Assembly: GCA_019096195.1 (NCBI GenBank)
Contig: JAGTXK010000073.1
Span: 310,001 to 374,000, forward strand
Length of the DNA stretch: 64,000 nt
DNA from: Boletus sp. NGJ
Lineage: Eukaryota > Basidiomycota > Agaricomycetes > Boletales > Boletaceae
Direction of reading: 5' to 3'
This document shows, in pieces, positions 31,679 to 43,712 of the stretch. Within the stretch, counting starts at the first letter, position 1, and each line of letters opens with the position of its first letter. Position numbers and translations under genes: made by a program. The notes below the pieces were generated by a model that saw nothing but the letters and a program-made list of their open reading frames with translations, made no database searches and was not told the origin of the DNA.

Positions 31679-34139
31679 ATGCCCGACGCTGCCCAGCTCG
31701 ACGCTCACCTCCATCAGGCAGCGTCAAGGAGCTCGTCTCCCCGTCCTCCTTCTCCCTCCCTCGACATTCTCGTAAACACCACCTCTCCTCCCGCCGAACA
31801 TATCGCCCATCAAACTACCCAACAGTTATCCTCCGTACAACCCCACCACCATCCCCCCCCCTCCAGCAATAATGGCGTCCTCAACCACGCGCATCCCACC
31901 ATGACCGCTGCCCCCCCCTCCGTCCTTTCTAATCCCGATCCGAGCGCGTCTCTCCAGTCTATCCTTGCCGCGAGTCGTAAAGACCAGTTGCCTCCAGAGT
32001 CTGCCCTCCATCATTGGGCCATTCCTCCCCCTCCCCCTCCTCCCCAGCTCACTGCTCCACATCACGTCACGTTGCTTCCCCAGGTAAGTCCCCCGCCGAG
32101 CGCTTAAACGCGTCATTATTCACCCTCCCTCCGCGATAAGCCTTCTGGTAGTAAGAACAGTAAGCGCAAGCTCGATGAAGGGGAACAGGAGGATCCCCAT
32201 CCGAAAATTCGCCGTACCGTACGCGATCATGTCTCCCAGGACCCAGCGCGCGTCATACCGATGACCACAGTAATGTGTCTGCATGCCGCCGTTGCTCAAA
32301 AATCATATGGCAGCGAAAAGCGTTTTCTTTGTCCCCCTCCTATCGTCCATATTCAGGGACCAGTATGGCAGATGCGTTCCCAGCAGCTCTCCATGGCTGT
32401 CGTTTCTGAACAGGGAGAGCGCTCCTTTGATCAGAAAACCTCCCTCGACAATAACATGACCGGCAGCTTCAAGTTCCTCCACGTCACCGGCACCGCCAAG
32501 GCCAAGAGCTTCACTCTATCTCTCGATATTATGGATCCCCCTTCGACTACGGCGGAGGGCAGCGGCGATAATGCTGGTGGCCGTGTTTGGGCGTCGTTTG
32601 ATTCAGCTCCTGTAACAATTATATCTAAGCCCTCAAAGAAGACAGCCAAGACGCGTAACATCTCGTCGTGCATTCTGGCTGGAGGTCCAGTTTCTCTTTT
32701 CAACCGTATCAACTCACAGACGGTTCGCACCAAATACATGACCATTGACTCTGCCCAATTGTGTGCAAGTAACGTCGGCTGGTCAGCTTTCAATGTAAAT
32801 GTAGTTCGCCGCCCAGAGGATGCTCCGCCAGTCCACGGTATGTTTTCACGTGACCTGAAAGTATTATGCGTTAATACTCACGTTCACAATACACCAGGTG
32901 GCCATCAGGCTGTGACGTACGGGTGTGAAGTCGTGTTATCTGACACGCTGTCTAATATTGCGACATCACCCCTCGTCATTCGCAAAGTAGACAAAGGTCG
33001 CGTCTCTCCAGAAGATGGCGGCCCCGTCAGTCAGATGCAAAAGATAGCATTGCAGCGGGTCAATGCCGATGGCTCCAGACATTACTTGTCTGCCGCAGGT
33101 CCTGTCCCTGGCCCACCGGGAGTTGCCCCGACTACTCCTGGGGTATCTTCACAAGGCGGAACGCACCCCCTCATTTTCCAATCACCTCGTGTTAGAGAAG
33201 ACATGAAAGACGGTGTTCGAGTCCTCTCTGATGAAGTAGATGATTATCTGTGTTGGACCATCGTTGGCATCTGTATGCGTCTCGTGTATCGTTCAAAACG
33301 TCACTTGCTGACCATTTCCATTCACAGCCAAGTTCCAATACACGTTTTTCGATGCATTTGGTCAGAACAGTGCGATACCCGAACTCCCTATTACGCCATT
33401 CCCAACTCTGTTTACGGCTCCGAACTATCGCCCAGCTAATAACACCTTGGAACTCACAGTCTCCAACTTCTTTTATGAAGACCCGAAAACACGCACACAG
33501 CAACCGCTCACAGTCTACCTTGGCAATATTGGTCCTCTGCGTGCACGTTGCTTTCCGCCGCATGCACCAGGACCCCTCACGAATATTTCCTACGGCGGTG
33601 AAATAACGGGGTCATCATCTGAATTGGCGCCAAATGACGGAACGGTGCCGGGTGTTTCCTCCAGTGTTCCCGCGGGGAGATACCCACCGTTGCACACTCT
33701 TGTGACGGTGGAGTTGCCTTTACTCACCGACGTTATCAAAGCACTGCAGGAGGACGTCATCCCCTCGAATGCTCTAACCGCTGATGGCACAACAAGTGGA
33801 CCCCATACATCACCGTCTGGTGGCGAAAGCGCCGCAACGGGGACTCAGGTTGGAGCAACTGGCGGCCCCCAAACGGGCAATAGCTCCCCACAGCCATCGA
33901 TCACTGGCAGAAGCCTGCCCATTCTATTCATCAGGGCTTCAGATGGGATTGGCTACCATTCCGGAAGAACGATAGCCTGTGAGAATGTATTTCAATCCAT
34001 GGATCTCAGTGGCATGGCTCCTGGCCACGTTCTAACGCCACCTGGGGGACCAACCGCGGATCCAGGTTGGCTCGCTGCTGCCCAGGCTGCGGCGAGTGCG
34101 GACGGAGGTTTGCACGGGTGGACACTAAGGGTACTGTAA
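31679..34139 (+). CDS. CSL-family transcription factor (CBF11/CBF12-like)
   Basis: Four exons encode about 760 residues. A Pro/His-rich, probably disordered N-terminal region is followed by a basic patch SGSKNSKRKLDEGE. The Rel-homology-like DNA-binding half has TTVMCLHAAVAQKSYGSEKRF and the beta-trefoil includes TSLDNNMTGSFKFLHVTGT, CILAGGPVSLFNRINSQTVR and SKFQYTFFDAFGQ. The C-terminal domain starts with NTLELTVSNFFYEDP. These are diagnostic of CSL (CBF1/Su(H)/LAG-1) proteins, which bind GTGGGAA-like sites. Fungi lack Notch; in fission yeast Cbf11 and Cbf12 act oppositely on adhesion and lipid genes. Low-complexity insertions occur between conserved blocks (about 33640-33900). The start could instead be 31640. 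Confidence 0.93.
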
Positions 34140-34625
34140 GGTTAACCATGAGTCTTGTGTTGCTGTTCTTTTGCTTGTTTTTCGCTATATACGTTCTGCT
34201 TCACTCCCATTTCAGCTCGGTTTTTTAATTACTGTGCCGCCTCCTTGTTGGTCTAGCTTGTATGCACGCACGGGTGGACGGCGGTGGATTGATATCTGTC
34301 ATAATGTTATCGCAGATTAGTTGTCGATAATCGTCACACCATGGACACGTTCGTGGCTAGCAGCCACTCGGATCGGAAACTGCAGGGATGAGGGATAAAA
34401 ACCTCGACGCGACTTGCACCGTAGTAGCGCACACTGCCCCATCGCGCCCATCCTCCACGTACAGCGGTAAGTCCCCTCTATCCAATCGACAACATGTCTA
34501 TTGTGCCCTCTCTCTTCCTTTCTCCCATCAGCCGTCTCTCTTCCAGAGGTGCTGAACGTCTTTGCCACCACAGACATTCGACATCACACCCTCGATTCCT
34601 CTCTGCCCCGACCAACAAGCCAACC
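34140..34625 (+). promoter_or_regulatory. Pyruvate kinase promoter and probable 5' UTR intron
   Basis: The stretch contains a TATA-like GGATAAAAA near 34393-34401. It is followed by a likely 5' UTR intron at 34467-34531 with donor GTAAGT and acceptor CATCAG. The intron removes an upstream ATG (34494) that is in frame with pyruvate kinase. Highly expressed fungal glycolytic genes often have a TATA box and 5' UTR intron. Inferred from motifs only. Confidence 0.45.
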
Positions 34626-36917
34626 ATGTTCACCTACGACGGCATCCACTCTCAGCTCGAGTGGAACTCTACCCTGAGTCCCGCAAAGGCCATCCAACCA
34701 ACTGCTGAGACCAAGTTCCTTCGCAAGGTACGTCTCCACCCTTCGTCAGCGGGCGAACCCAAGGCTCACACAACCTTTAGACCTCCATCATCGCAACGAT
34801 TGGTGCGGATTCAGACTCGGCGGTCTGATCAAGCGTCTCATGTCCTTGCAGGGCCCAACACAAACTCGGTCGAAAGGCTTGCCGCATTGAGGTGTGCGGG
34901 TGTCAATGTTTGTGAGTTGCCTTCTCAGTAGCGCGATCGTGCCCTATTGCTCACGTCGTGATGGACCTCAGTTCGCATGAACTTCTCCCATGGCTCTTAT
35001 GATTATCATCAGAGCGTCATCGACAACACCAGAAAGATGGTTGCCGGTGAGCCGCTTTCTCCTCTCATGACAGTACATCAGTAACATATCTGAAGCCGAG
35101 TCCGATCGTCCTGTTGCGATCGCTCTCGACACTGTATGTACCCCCCAAACACTTCATCAAAAGATTGGGCTCATTATTCCGTAGAAAGGTCCTGAGATCC
35201 GAACCGGTTTGATGAAGGACGGAAAAGACGTATGCATATATGCTGGTCTCTGCGGATTAGCAAGACTCATCCCGGCTTTAGATCCCCATCAAGGCAGGAC
35301 ATGAATTCACAATTACCACAGACGAAAAGTACAGCGAATCCTGTGACAGCGAGCGCCTTTGGCTCGACTATGTCAGCATTCATTCTTGACGGACAGATCT
35401 CGGGCGTTCTCACCATTTCTCCTTGTTGCAGAAAAACATTACCAAGGTCACTGCACCGGGAAAGCTCATCTATGTCGACGACGGTAATTCCACTGATGTG
35501 ATTCTTGAACCATATTCACCCACATTTAGGTATTTTATCTCTCCTCGTCTTGTCCATCGACGGCACTAGCATCCGCGTTCGTGCTATCAACAACGGGACT
35601 CTTGCTTCTCGCAAGGGTGTCAATCTCCCCAAGACGGATGTAGATCTCCCGGCACTCTCTGACAAAGACAAGAAGGACCTGCAATTCGGCGTCAAGAATG
35701 GCGTCGATATGGTTTTTGCGTCATTTATTCGCCGTGCTCAGGATGTCAAGGACATTCGTCAGGTCCTTGGTCCTGATGGCGCTAGCATCAAGATCATCGT
35801 CAAGATTGAGAATGAACAAGGTGTGGAAAACTTTGACGAAATCCTGCGCGAAAGCGATGGAGTGATGGTTGCTCGTGGTGACCTCGGTATCGAGATTCCG
35901 GCAAGTCAGGTTTTCCTGGCTCAGAAGATGATGATCGCCAAATGCAACATCGCCGGAAAGCCTGTGATCGTTGCCACGCAGATGCTTGAGGTAAACTTCG
36001 ACTTGGCTCTTAACTTGATCGAGAGCTAATTTAATCTCCTGCAGTCCATGACAGTGAGCTAAAGACGGCTTTCTCGCTATTGGTTTGCTTAAAACTCCAC
36101 AGTATAACCCACGGCCTACGCGTGCAGAAGTCAGCGATGTTGCCAACGCTGTGCTCGATGGTGCCGATTGTGTCATGTTGTCAGGAGAGACTGCGAAAGG
36201 AAGCTATCCCGTGGAATCTGGTAGGTCTTCCGCATGTCCCAGCTCAGAGTGATTGGCTGAAGACAATCCAAGTTCTCATGATGGCAGAGACATGTCTTCT
36301 TGCTGAAGCTGCTATTTGCTACCCCCCTCTATATGATGAACTGAAGGCCATCCAGCCTCGACCCACGGAGACGGTGGAGACGGTGGCGATCGCTGCGGTT
36401 GCTGCAGCTTCCGAGCAGAATGCTAGTGCCATTCTCGTGCTATCCACCAGCGGCAACACTGCTCGCTTGGTTTCCAAGTACCGCCCCTTGGTCCCGATCA
36501 TCACCGGTATGCTGGTCTGAGCATGAGGCAGTGTAGTTGTACTAATGTGGCACGTCTCCGTTCAGTGACCCGCAACGAGCAAACTGCCCGTCAGATCCAC
36601 TTGCACCGTGGATGCTACCCATTCTGGTACCCCGAGCCACGCGGTATTCCCGAGAGTCAATGGCAAAAAGACGTGAGTTGGTGGTTCAAAGGATCTTTCG
36701 AGCGCACGCTGAATGTTTTTTTTTTCCCTCTCAGGTCGACAATCGCATTCGTTTCGGATTGAAGAATGCTCTTGATTTGAACATCATCAAGACTGGCACG
36801 ACCATCGTTGCCGTCCAGGGGTGGAAGGGAGGTCTCGGGCACACCAACACGCTTCGGATTCTCTCTGTCCCAACTGATCCTGCTGATCTTGAGTTGCAAC
36901 CCCTTGGCGCGCGTTGA
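34626..36917 (+). CDS. PYK1: Pyruvate kinase
   Basis: About 11 exons read from [18 protein letters not shown] to [10 protein letters not shown] (TGA 36915-36917). Pyruvate kinase motifs are [67 protein letters not shown] (catalytic Lys), [49 protein letters not shown] and the C-terminal effector domain with [17 protein letters not shown]. It catalyses phosphoenolpyruvate + ADP to pyruvate + ATP in the cytosol. Start 34626 fits the family N-terminus. An upstream in-frame ATG at 34494 appears to lie inside a 5' UTR intron. Confidence 0.95.
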
Positions 36918-37076
36918 GGTAGCATTAAAACGACTGTCGACGTAGCCTTGCAGCTTTTGTAGTAAATAGAGCCGACGCACTGGCGGACTTGAGAATGCTA
37001 GGCCTGACTGAATAACATTGTACCAAGTTACCATTCTTCATCGACTGTCTCGAGTCTTGCGATGGCCTGACGTTCC

Positions 37077-39438
37077 ATGCTTCCATCTCAATACCTAGCC
37101 TCCCTCCGGCGTGGTCGATGTACCCGCCACGCAGACTCATCCGTCGTCCAAGAAAAAATGCACAAACCGCGCTCCATCCCTCTTCCTGCTTCTGCATCTG
37201 GGACCAGACCACGCCGTGTCCGCGTAAGGGTAGTAAGCCCGGCACATGTACTGCCCATATCTTGGCTCAGCCGCAGCGCACTCTTTTTTCGCTGTTGCGC
37301 TTTCCTCGGGGGACTCTTGGCCGTCTGTGTCGTTCTGATACTCCTGGGCACAGAGGAGGCAAACTGGGCCCCACCCTTTAGAGATTCGACTCTAGTGTTC
37401 ACCAGAGATGAGTTACAGAGAATTTGGCGCTGGGAGATAGATAGCGGCCATCATCCAAGCAGTGCAAAAAGTGAGGCATCTTCCATCGTCTGACGGGCGT
37501 ACAGCTGATTCGGTACGTATCTTGTCCCAGTACCAGAGCAGATAGGATTCACCACCACCATACTTAATCCTGCCCTGCCGCCTGCCAAGGCGCACACGCT
37601 CGTTTCATCATTCACCCCTCCTCATGGTCCTGTAATCACCACAGCCCGAGGCATCGGTCCTCAAAGGACATATCATGTAGCACAAAATCGTTCTCCAGGT
37701 CTTGATACAACCGCATACCCACCCAGACCAATCTCGGGCAGCATCGCAGACCTGGATATAATACTAGATCACTGTAATTATGTTAACGGAAAGGTGAGCC
37801 ATGTATTCCTTCTATTTTCAGGACCGAAATCTGAATGCAGTCAGTTTGTCCGCGATTGCCTTGAATTCCTACGGACCGGTGCCGGTCTGGATAACGGGCA
37901 ACGAGTACGACGAGGAAATTTGGATAAAGTCAAGTATATATACATGGAGCAAGGATCTAACGCAGAAGATCTACATTTTCAGCATATTATTGCTCCTCTG
38001 GTCCCCGCCGCATACCCAGTCGGACGGTATGGCCCAAACGCAGGTTTACAGAAGAAAAAAGGTTTCCAATGGGAGCCTCCCTTAGGCCTTCCGCCATCGC
38101 AGAGACATACTTTGGATACTACACCATGCGATTCGCAAAATCCACGTCTTTTCCACATGTATTGGGCTGGTCCATTCGATGACAAGCCATATGCGTCCCT
38201 TCTTTCGTTCTTGTTCACTCAGAACCTCGGACTTCAACTCGAGAACGGTCATGAGCTAGCATGTCGCCCTCAGTTTTGGGTCTGGATTAATCCTTACCCA
38301 GCAGCCGCTACACCCCCGGCTTCGACGCTGATGGACATGTACCAGTCCTTGAAAATGAATCCTTGGGCAGCCCCCTTCCTACATCCACGCTTCAAGGGCA
38401 TCATCAAGTTCAAGCTCTGGAATACCACTGAACAACTCGACAGTATTCCAGAGCTACGGGACGAATGGCGTTCAATGGATACTCTTTTCAATTCTGGGGG
38501 CATATCTATCAAGATTCCTGGACCTGAGTCACCACGACTTGCATCCGGTGATGGCATAACCGACCGCTTGGGCTCGAAATCGGAAGCATCGTATGACAGA
38601 CTTTCGGTAATCCTGTCAGACGTAGCTCGATTCATCGTCACCCATCGTTTTGGTGGTATTTACGTTGACGCAGATACCCTCTTCCTCCGTGACTGGGAAG
38701 AGATGTGGGGGTGGAAAGGAGCATTTGCCTATCGTTGGTCTTATCACAATTTTTACAACACTGCGGTGCTCCGTCTCAACAAGGGCTCCGCACTTGGGTC
38801 GTTCCTGTTCCGAACTGCCCTGAAGAACGGGTTCGATTTCCACCCCGGCTCGGTCACTCGCTACTTGAAGGATGCATATCTATCGCCGCTGTTGACTCAA
38901 CTCCCTGACGCGCTCTTTGATCCTGCTTGGCTCAATACCGAGGGGTTACAGCATGAGCGACCACCTCACCCTTTCTTTACCACGTGAGTTCTTTTGTTCT
39001 CTCCATACCAACAAGGGTTTGTTGCTATCCCCAGATCAGCTTTTCCGATTTTTTCAGTACTCCAGCACACCAGGCTGCTGCCCCTCTTGTGACTGGCTTT
39101 GATGGATTCTTCAAAGGCGCGTTTTCGTATCACTTCCATAATTCGTGGTATGTACACCCTGCCGCTAACGAGGAAGCTCACTTGCTCACGCATTCAACGC
39201 TAGGTGGCGGCCCTTTGATCCGGCTCGCCACTGGCCCGATCTCGGGCCACGTTTTGCGGAGGGAGAACATGCTGCTAGAGCAGCGGCCGCCAACTCTGAC
39301 ACTGACCCGGACGATTGGGCAGACGAGCTGGATGATGACAAGGTCGATCTCGACTGGGCTACGGTGCTAAAGCGGACATTTGAGTCATACATTCGAGGCG
39401 AACGGTCGAATATGTATGGGGAATGGATACGTTGGTAG
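37077..39438 (+). CDS. GT32-type glycosyltransferase, type II membrane protein, copy 1
   Basis: Five or six exons encode about 700 residues. A basic cytosolic head is followed by one membrane anchor (ALFFRCCAFLGGLLAVCVVL, about residues 70-90), a linker, and a lumenal catalytic domain. The domain has PRLFHMYWAGPFDDKPY and the sugar-nucleotide binding DXD motif in RFGGIYVDADTLFLRDW, then AFAYRWSYHNFYNTAVLRLN and WLNTEGLQHERPPHP, ending in MYGEWIRW. This fits the Gly_transf_sug/GT32 group of Golgi enzymes (Och1-like mannosyltransferases and relatives). Donor and acceptor are unknown. The gene is the upstream member of a tandem pair with shared intron positions. Start 37077 is supported by alignment of SSVVQEKMHK with the sister copy. 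Confidence 0.85.
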
Positions 39439-39646
39439 TTTGGACTATTTTTCGGACTCTCGGACATTACGAGGTAACTTGGAATTTTTGAACTGCTGCG
39501 GAATATACAAGAGAGGAAATGTTTTCGCGCGCAACCGGGGCGGTGAGGGGACGTCGAAATTTCTGCACCCCTTCATTCACCGCATTCAAGTTCTTACTTA
39601 AAAGCTTCAGTCCGGCGCTCTCATCTCCCCGCCGTCCTCTGGACCC

Positions 39647-42144
39647 ATGGCGTCTCTCAATTATTTTGCCGTACCGCAGCGCGGAAATGCCTACCCAGAG
39701 AAGGCACGCCTGACCAACGGCCTCCCAACGTACTCCTCCGCTGTCCAGGAGAAGATGCACAGACACACTCGCTCCATGTCCTGGACCGTTCCTGTCTCCG
39801 TCTCAATCCCTGGCGTGCGCACTCGCAGGCTCCGCCTCTTCATGCCAAACCCCACTCGCATGCAACAATTTGGCCTCTCGCGCTTCGGTAGACGACGAGG
39901 ACCACTCATCATTTGCCTGCTTTTGATCGCCTCCCTCTGTACATTCTTTTCCTTTGCCCGTAGGTTTGGTCCTGAGGAGAAGCAGTGGTCTCCCAATTTC
40001 GGAGAGTCGTCCACCCTCGTCTTTGGCAGAGAGGACATCCAACGAATTTGGAAATGGGAGATTGCCAGTGGCCACTACCCGAGCAAGAGGGAGAGTAAGT
40101 TATGCGAATCCCCTGGCAGTATGCCGCATCTCTCTAACACACGTTATCAGTTCCAGAACAAGTCGGTCTGACAACTCCACCTCTAAACCCTGCCCTTGCT
40201 CCACGAAAAGTCCCCACTATCCCTTCTCGTTTCAGACCGCCGCCCGGCCCCGTAGCCACGACGACTCGAGGGGACGGTCCACGCCGTGTCTACCTCGACA
40301 TCCACAGTCAGCCACCAAGCGTCGCCTACCCTCCGCGTCCTGTTCCCGGCTCTGTTGCAGATTTAGACATCATCATGGAGAACTGCGATTTTTCCCAGAA
40401 CAAGGTGAATAAGGACGATTATGCACCTGGATAACGCTCATCCTCGTGCACCTAGTATGTTCGTGACTGTCTTGAAGTTCTCCGCCTTGGCGCTGGTCTT
40501 GACAATGGTAATCACTTGAGGAGGGGTAAGATGGACGAGTGGAGATACATTTACATGGAACAGGACCGTGAAAACTTTACCGAACCGGCGCAGATATCGT
40601 TGGCAAACGTAATCGCACCGCGTCCAGCGGAGTCTGCTGGTATCCAGGATCCTAATGCTGGACTCACGAAAAAGCGTGGAGTGGATTGGGAACCGATTCT
40701 ACCTCTCCGTCCAACACTGCAACACATCCCCTACTCCAGTCTCCCGTCTCCATGCGACCCTGAAAATCCCCGCCTTTTCCATATGTTCTGGACTGGTCCC
40801 TTCACTGACAAGCCATATCTCGCCCTTTTGTCTTTTCTGTTTACACAAAATCTCGGCCTTCATCTGAAAGAGGATCCTGAACTCGACGTTTGTCGACCAG
40901 AGTTTTGGTTATGGATCAACCCTGGCCCAGCCGCCTCTGTCCCCAATCCTTCAGCCCTTACCGACATGTATGAACAACTCAAGACAAATCCGTGGGCAGC
41001 TCCCTTCTTACACCCTAGGTTCAAGGATGTTATCAAGTTCAAGCTCTGGAACACCACTGACCAGCTGGATGGTATTCCTGAACTTAAAGATGAATGGCGA
41101 GAGCTCAGGGAAACCCTATTTAATTCCGGAGGTCATATTATCAATGTTCCTGCCGACCGATCCAAGAGTGCCGAGGCATCTACGACGGTTGAGTCAGACA
41201 ACAGTACCGACACGGCCGCAGCCCCCAAATCATCGTCTACTGGTAGCGACAAGCCCGATGAAGACGACATGCTTAATCGCACGGGATCCAAATCTTCGTC
41301 GTCATATGATCGTCTTTCTGTTATCCTGTCTGACATGGCTCGGTTTGTCCTATGCCACAGGTTTGGCGGTATTTACCTTGATGCAGACACCATCTTCCTA
41401 CGAGACTGGGAAGAGCTCTGGGGGTGGCAGGGAGCGTTCGCATATCGGTGGTCGCGTCTGGAGAAATACAATACTGCAGTGCTTCGTATGAACAAAAACT
41501 CTGCTCTCGGATCGTTCCTCTTCCGCACGGCCCTCAAAAATGGCTTGGACTTTCACCCCATGACGGTTTCCCGATACACAAAGGACGCACACCTAGAAGG
41601 CCTTCTTTTACGCCTTCCGGATGCTCTTTTCGACTCCGCGTGGCTCAATACCGAGGTTTTCCAGCGCGAGCGACCTCCTCAGCCATATTTTACCGAGTGA
41701 GCACCAATATACCAACTGAAAGTCGACGTTGCTAAAAACTTTTTGCAAGATTTGCCGACTTTTTCAACACGCCTACACAAAATAGTGCGGCACCGCAAGC
41801 TTTGGGTTTCGAAGGCTTCTTCCGCGGCGCCTACTCATATCATTTCCACAACTTTTGGTGAGTGCTTCTCGTGATCGAATGTGGTTCCACTGTTTGACCG
41901 ATGTGCACGTAGGTGGAAGCCATTTGACCCTTCGCGCAATTGGCCGGACCTTGGACCAAAGTTCTCAGCTGGCGAGAGAGCTGCACGTGCTGCGGCCATC
42001 CCAGATGCCGACCCCGAAGAATGGGTAGACAGAGTCGTTGACGATAGACGGGACCTTGACTGGGCGACTGTCCTCAAACGAACCTTTGAAGCATACGTTC
42101 GTGGCGAACAGCCGAACATGTATGGAGAATGGCTTCAATGGTGA
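39647..42144 (+). CDS. GT32-type glycosyltransferase, type II membrane protein, copy 2
   Basis: Same plan as copy 1, 208 bp downstream on the same strand: cytosolic head (MASLNYFAVPQRGN...), membrane anchor GPLIICLLLIASLCTFFSFA (about residues 84-103), linker, and catalytic domain. The domain has PRLFHMFWTGPFTDKPY, DXD in RFGGIYLDADTIFLRDWEE, RTALKNGLDFHPM and tail MYGEWLQW. The two copies share intron positions and most catalytic residues. Copy 2 has a Ser/Thr/Asp-rich insertion of about 30 residues before SSSSYDRLSVILSD that copy 1 lacks. A tandem duplication followed by divergence is inferred. Confidence 0.87.
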
Positions 42145-42432
42145 CGACTTACGGGACCCGCTGTCCAGCTCGCGATCTCCGCTACTTGTTCGACGATCTA
42201 CTCTGATATTCAACTCCACATTTTTCACGATTACGCATATCGTACATGCATGCAATTTGCATTCACTATTGTTGGATTAGAAATCTCTGACTTCTCCCAG
42301 TGCGAACTGTGACATTATATACCAGCTTTCTGATGACCATCCTTTCCTTGTCCATACCTTTTACCTTTTAATCCATTCATTCCGGACCATGCTAGCTAGT
42401 TTCATCCGCAGTCAAAAAGTCGTAGCAATGAT

Positions 42433-43562
42433 CTAGTTGCTATAGGACTTGCATAGGACGATAACATATTTGAATTCTAATATTTCCACCCTCCCAATGC
42501 TACTCATACGGGGCTCCCAAAAATTTTTCACCTGGGCGGTGGCGACGCTCGCCTTTAGCTGTGCGATGACGTCCTCCGCATTGGGAGCAGCGAAGATCGC
42601 AGTTCCAGCTACAATGACATTGCTCCCTGTGCACGCGAAATATCAGGTTCAGGGCCACAGCTGCAAAGCAACGACGTACCGGCCTCAGCGCAGACATCAA
42701 CTGTCTTCGGGCCAAGACCGCCATCCACTTCGATGTCTTTGTCGGGGAATCGAGCGCGAAGCTCAGCAACCTTTGGAACACAACGTTCGATAAACTTCTG
42801 ACCACCGCGACCTAACACAAATCCTTTATGGACTGACAACGATCTCGGTCAGACGCGCGCAGCTTACCGGGATATACGGTCATGACTAACAGCATATCGG
42901 CTGCGGTACCAACCTCATCCGTGATGGCTGTGGATGGCGTATCTGGTGAGATTGCCACACCGGCCTTCATCTTGCGCTCATGTATAACATGGATGAGGGA
43001 TATAGCATCAGCTTCGGTGTGTTAGAAATGCGTGGAAAGTGGGCAAAGTATAGGCCTACAAGCTGCTTCGATGTGGAAACAGTACAATGAACCCCCAGCA
43101 TCGGCAACGTCGTTGACCCACTAGGATGAATATAAAATGTTACCTATCCGCAGCGCAAGGTGTGGTGCACGGTTACCTTCTCGGGCTGTGCTACCATCAT
43201 GTGACAATCCATGAAAATTCCGGGCACACTCTTCGATACACACGAGAGCACAGGTGCACCTGAAACACACGTCAGGATGGAGGTTCTCTGTGGAGCGACA
43301 ACCAACCCATGGTGATGTTTGGCACGAAGTGACTGTCAATCGATCAACACGTCGGAGTGCGGGATGCGACAAAACATACCCATCCATGACATCTGCCAGG
43401 GGGAAGACGCTGTAGTCAATCGCATGGTTATCAGAGAGGTCGTTCGGGAGGGGTACCCATATGGAGCCATTCTGCACCCCCTTTGATCATCCTTTTGCAC
43501 TCTGCGGTGAGCTGGCCAAAGTCGGAGGCGAGCACGGAAGGTGCGATGATGGGACGAGGCAT
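42433..43562 (-). CDS. RPE1: Ribulose-5-phosphate 3-epimerase
   Basis: Start ATG at 43560-43562 ([20 protein letters not shown]). Family motifs are [17 protein letters not shown] (metal and catalytic Asp), [67 protein letters not shown] and [20 protein letters not shown]. The enzyme interconverts ribulose-5-P and xylulose-5-P in the pentose phosphate pathway. The motif MDVMDG is assembled across two introns around a 13-nt exon (43380-43392). After the usual C-terminus (KASVATAQ) the frame continues about 30 residues to a TAG at 42433-42435. That tail is either a real extension or missed splicing. Confidence 0.92.
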
Positions 43563-43712
43563 GGTGTGCGAGTGGGACGAAGAAGAGATTTGGACACGGT
43601 GTGAGTCCATCTACGACACCTGCCAATCTCGGACAGCAACGAACAACGGATCAGACCGTCGTATGCGATATTCACTTTAAATCCAATCCCTGCCTCTGAC
43701 CATCCCTTCAAA

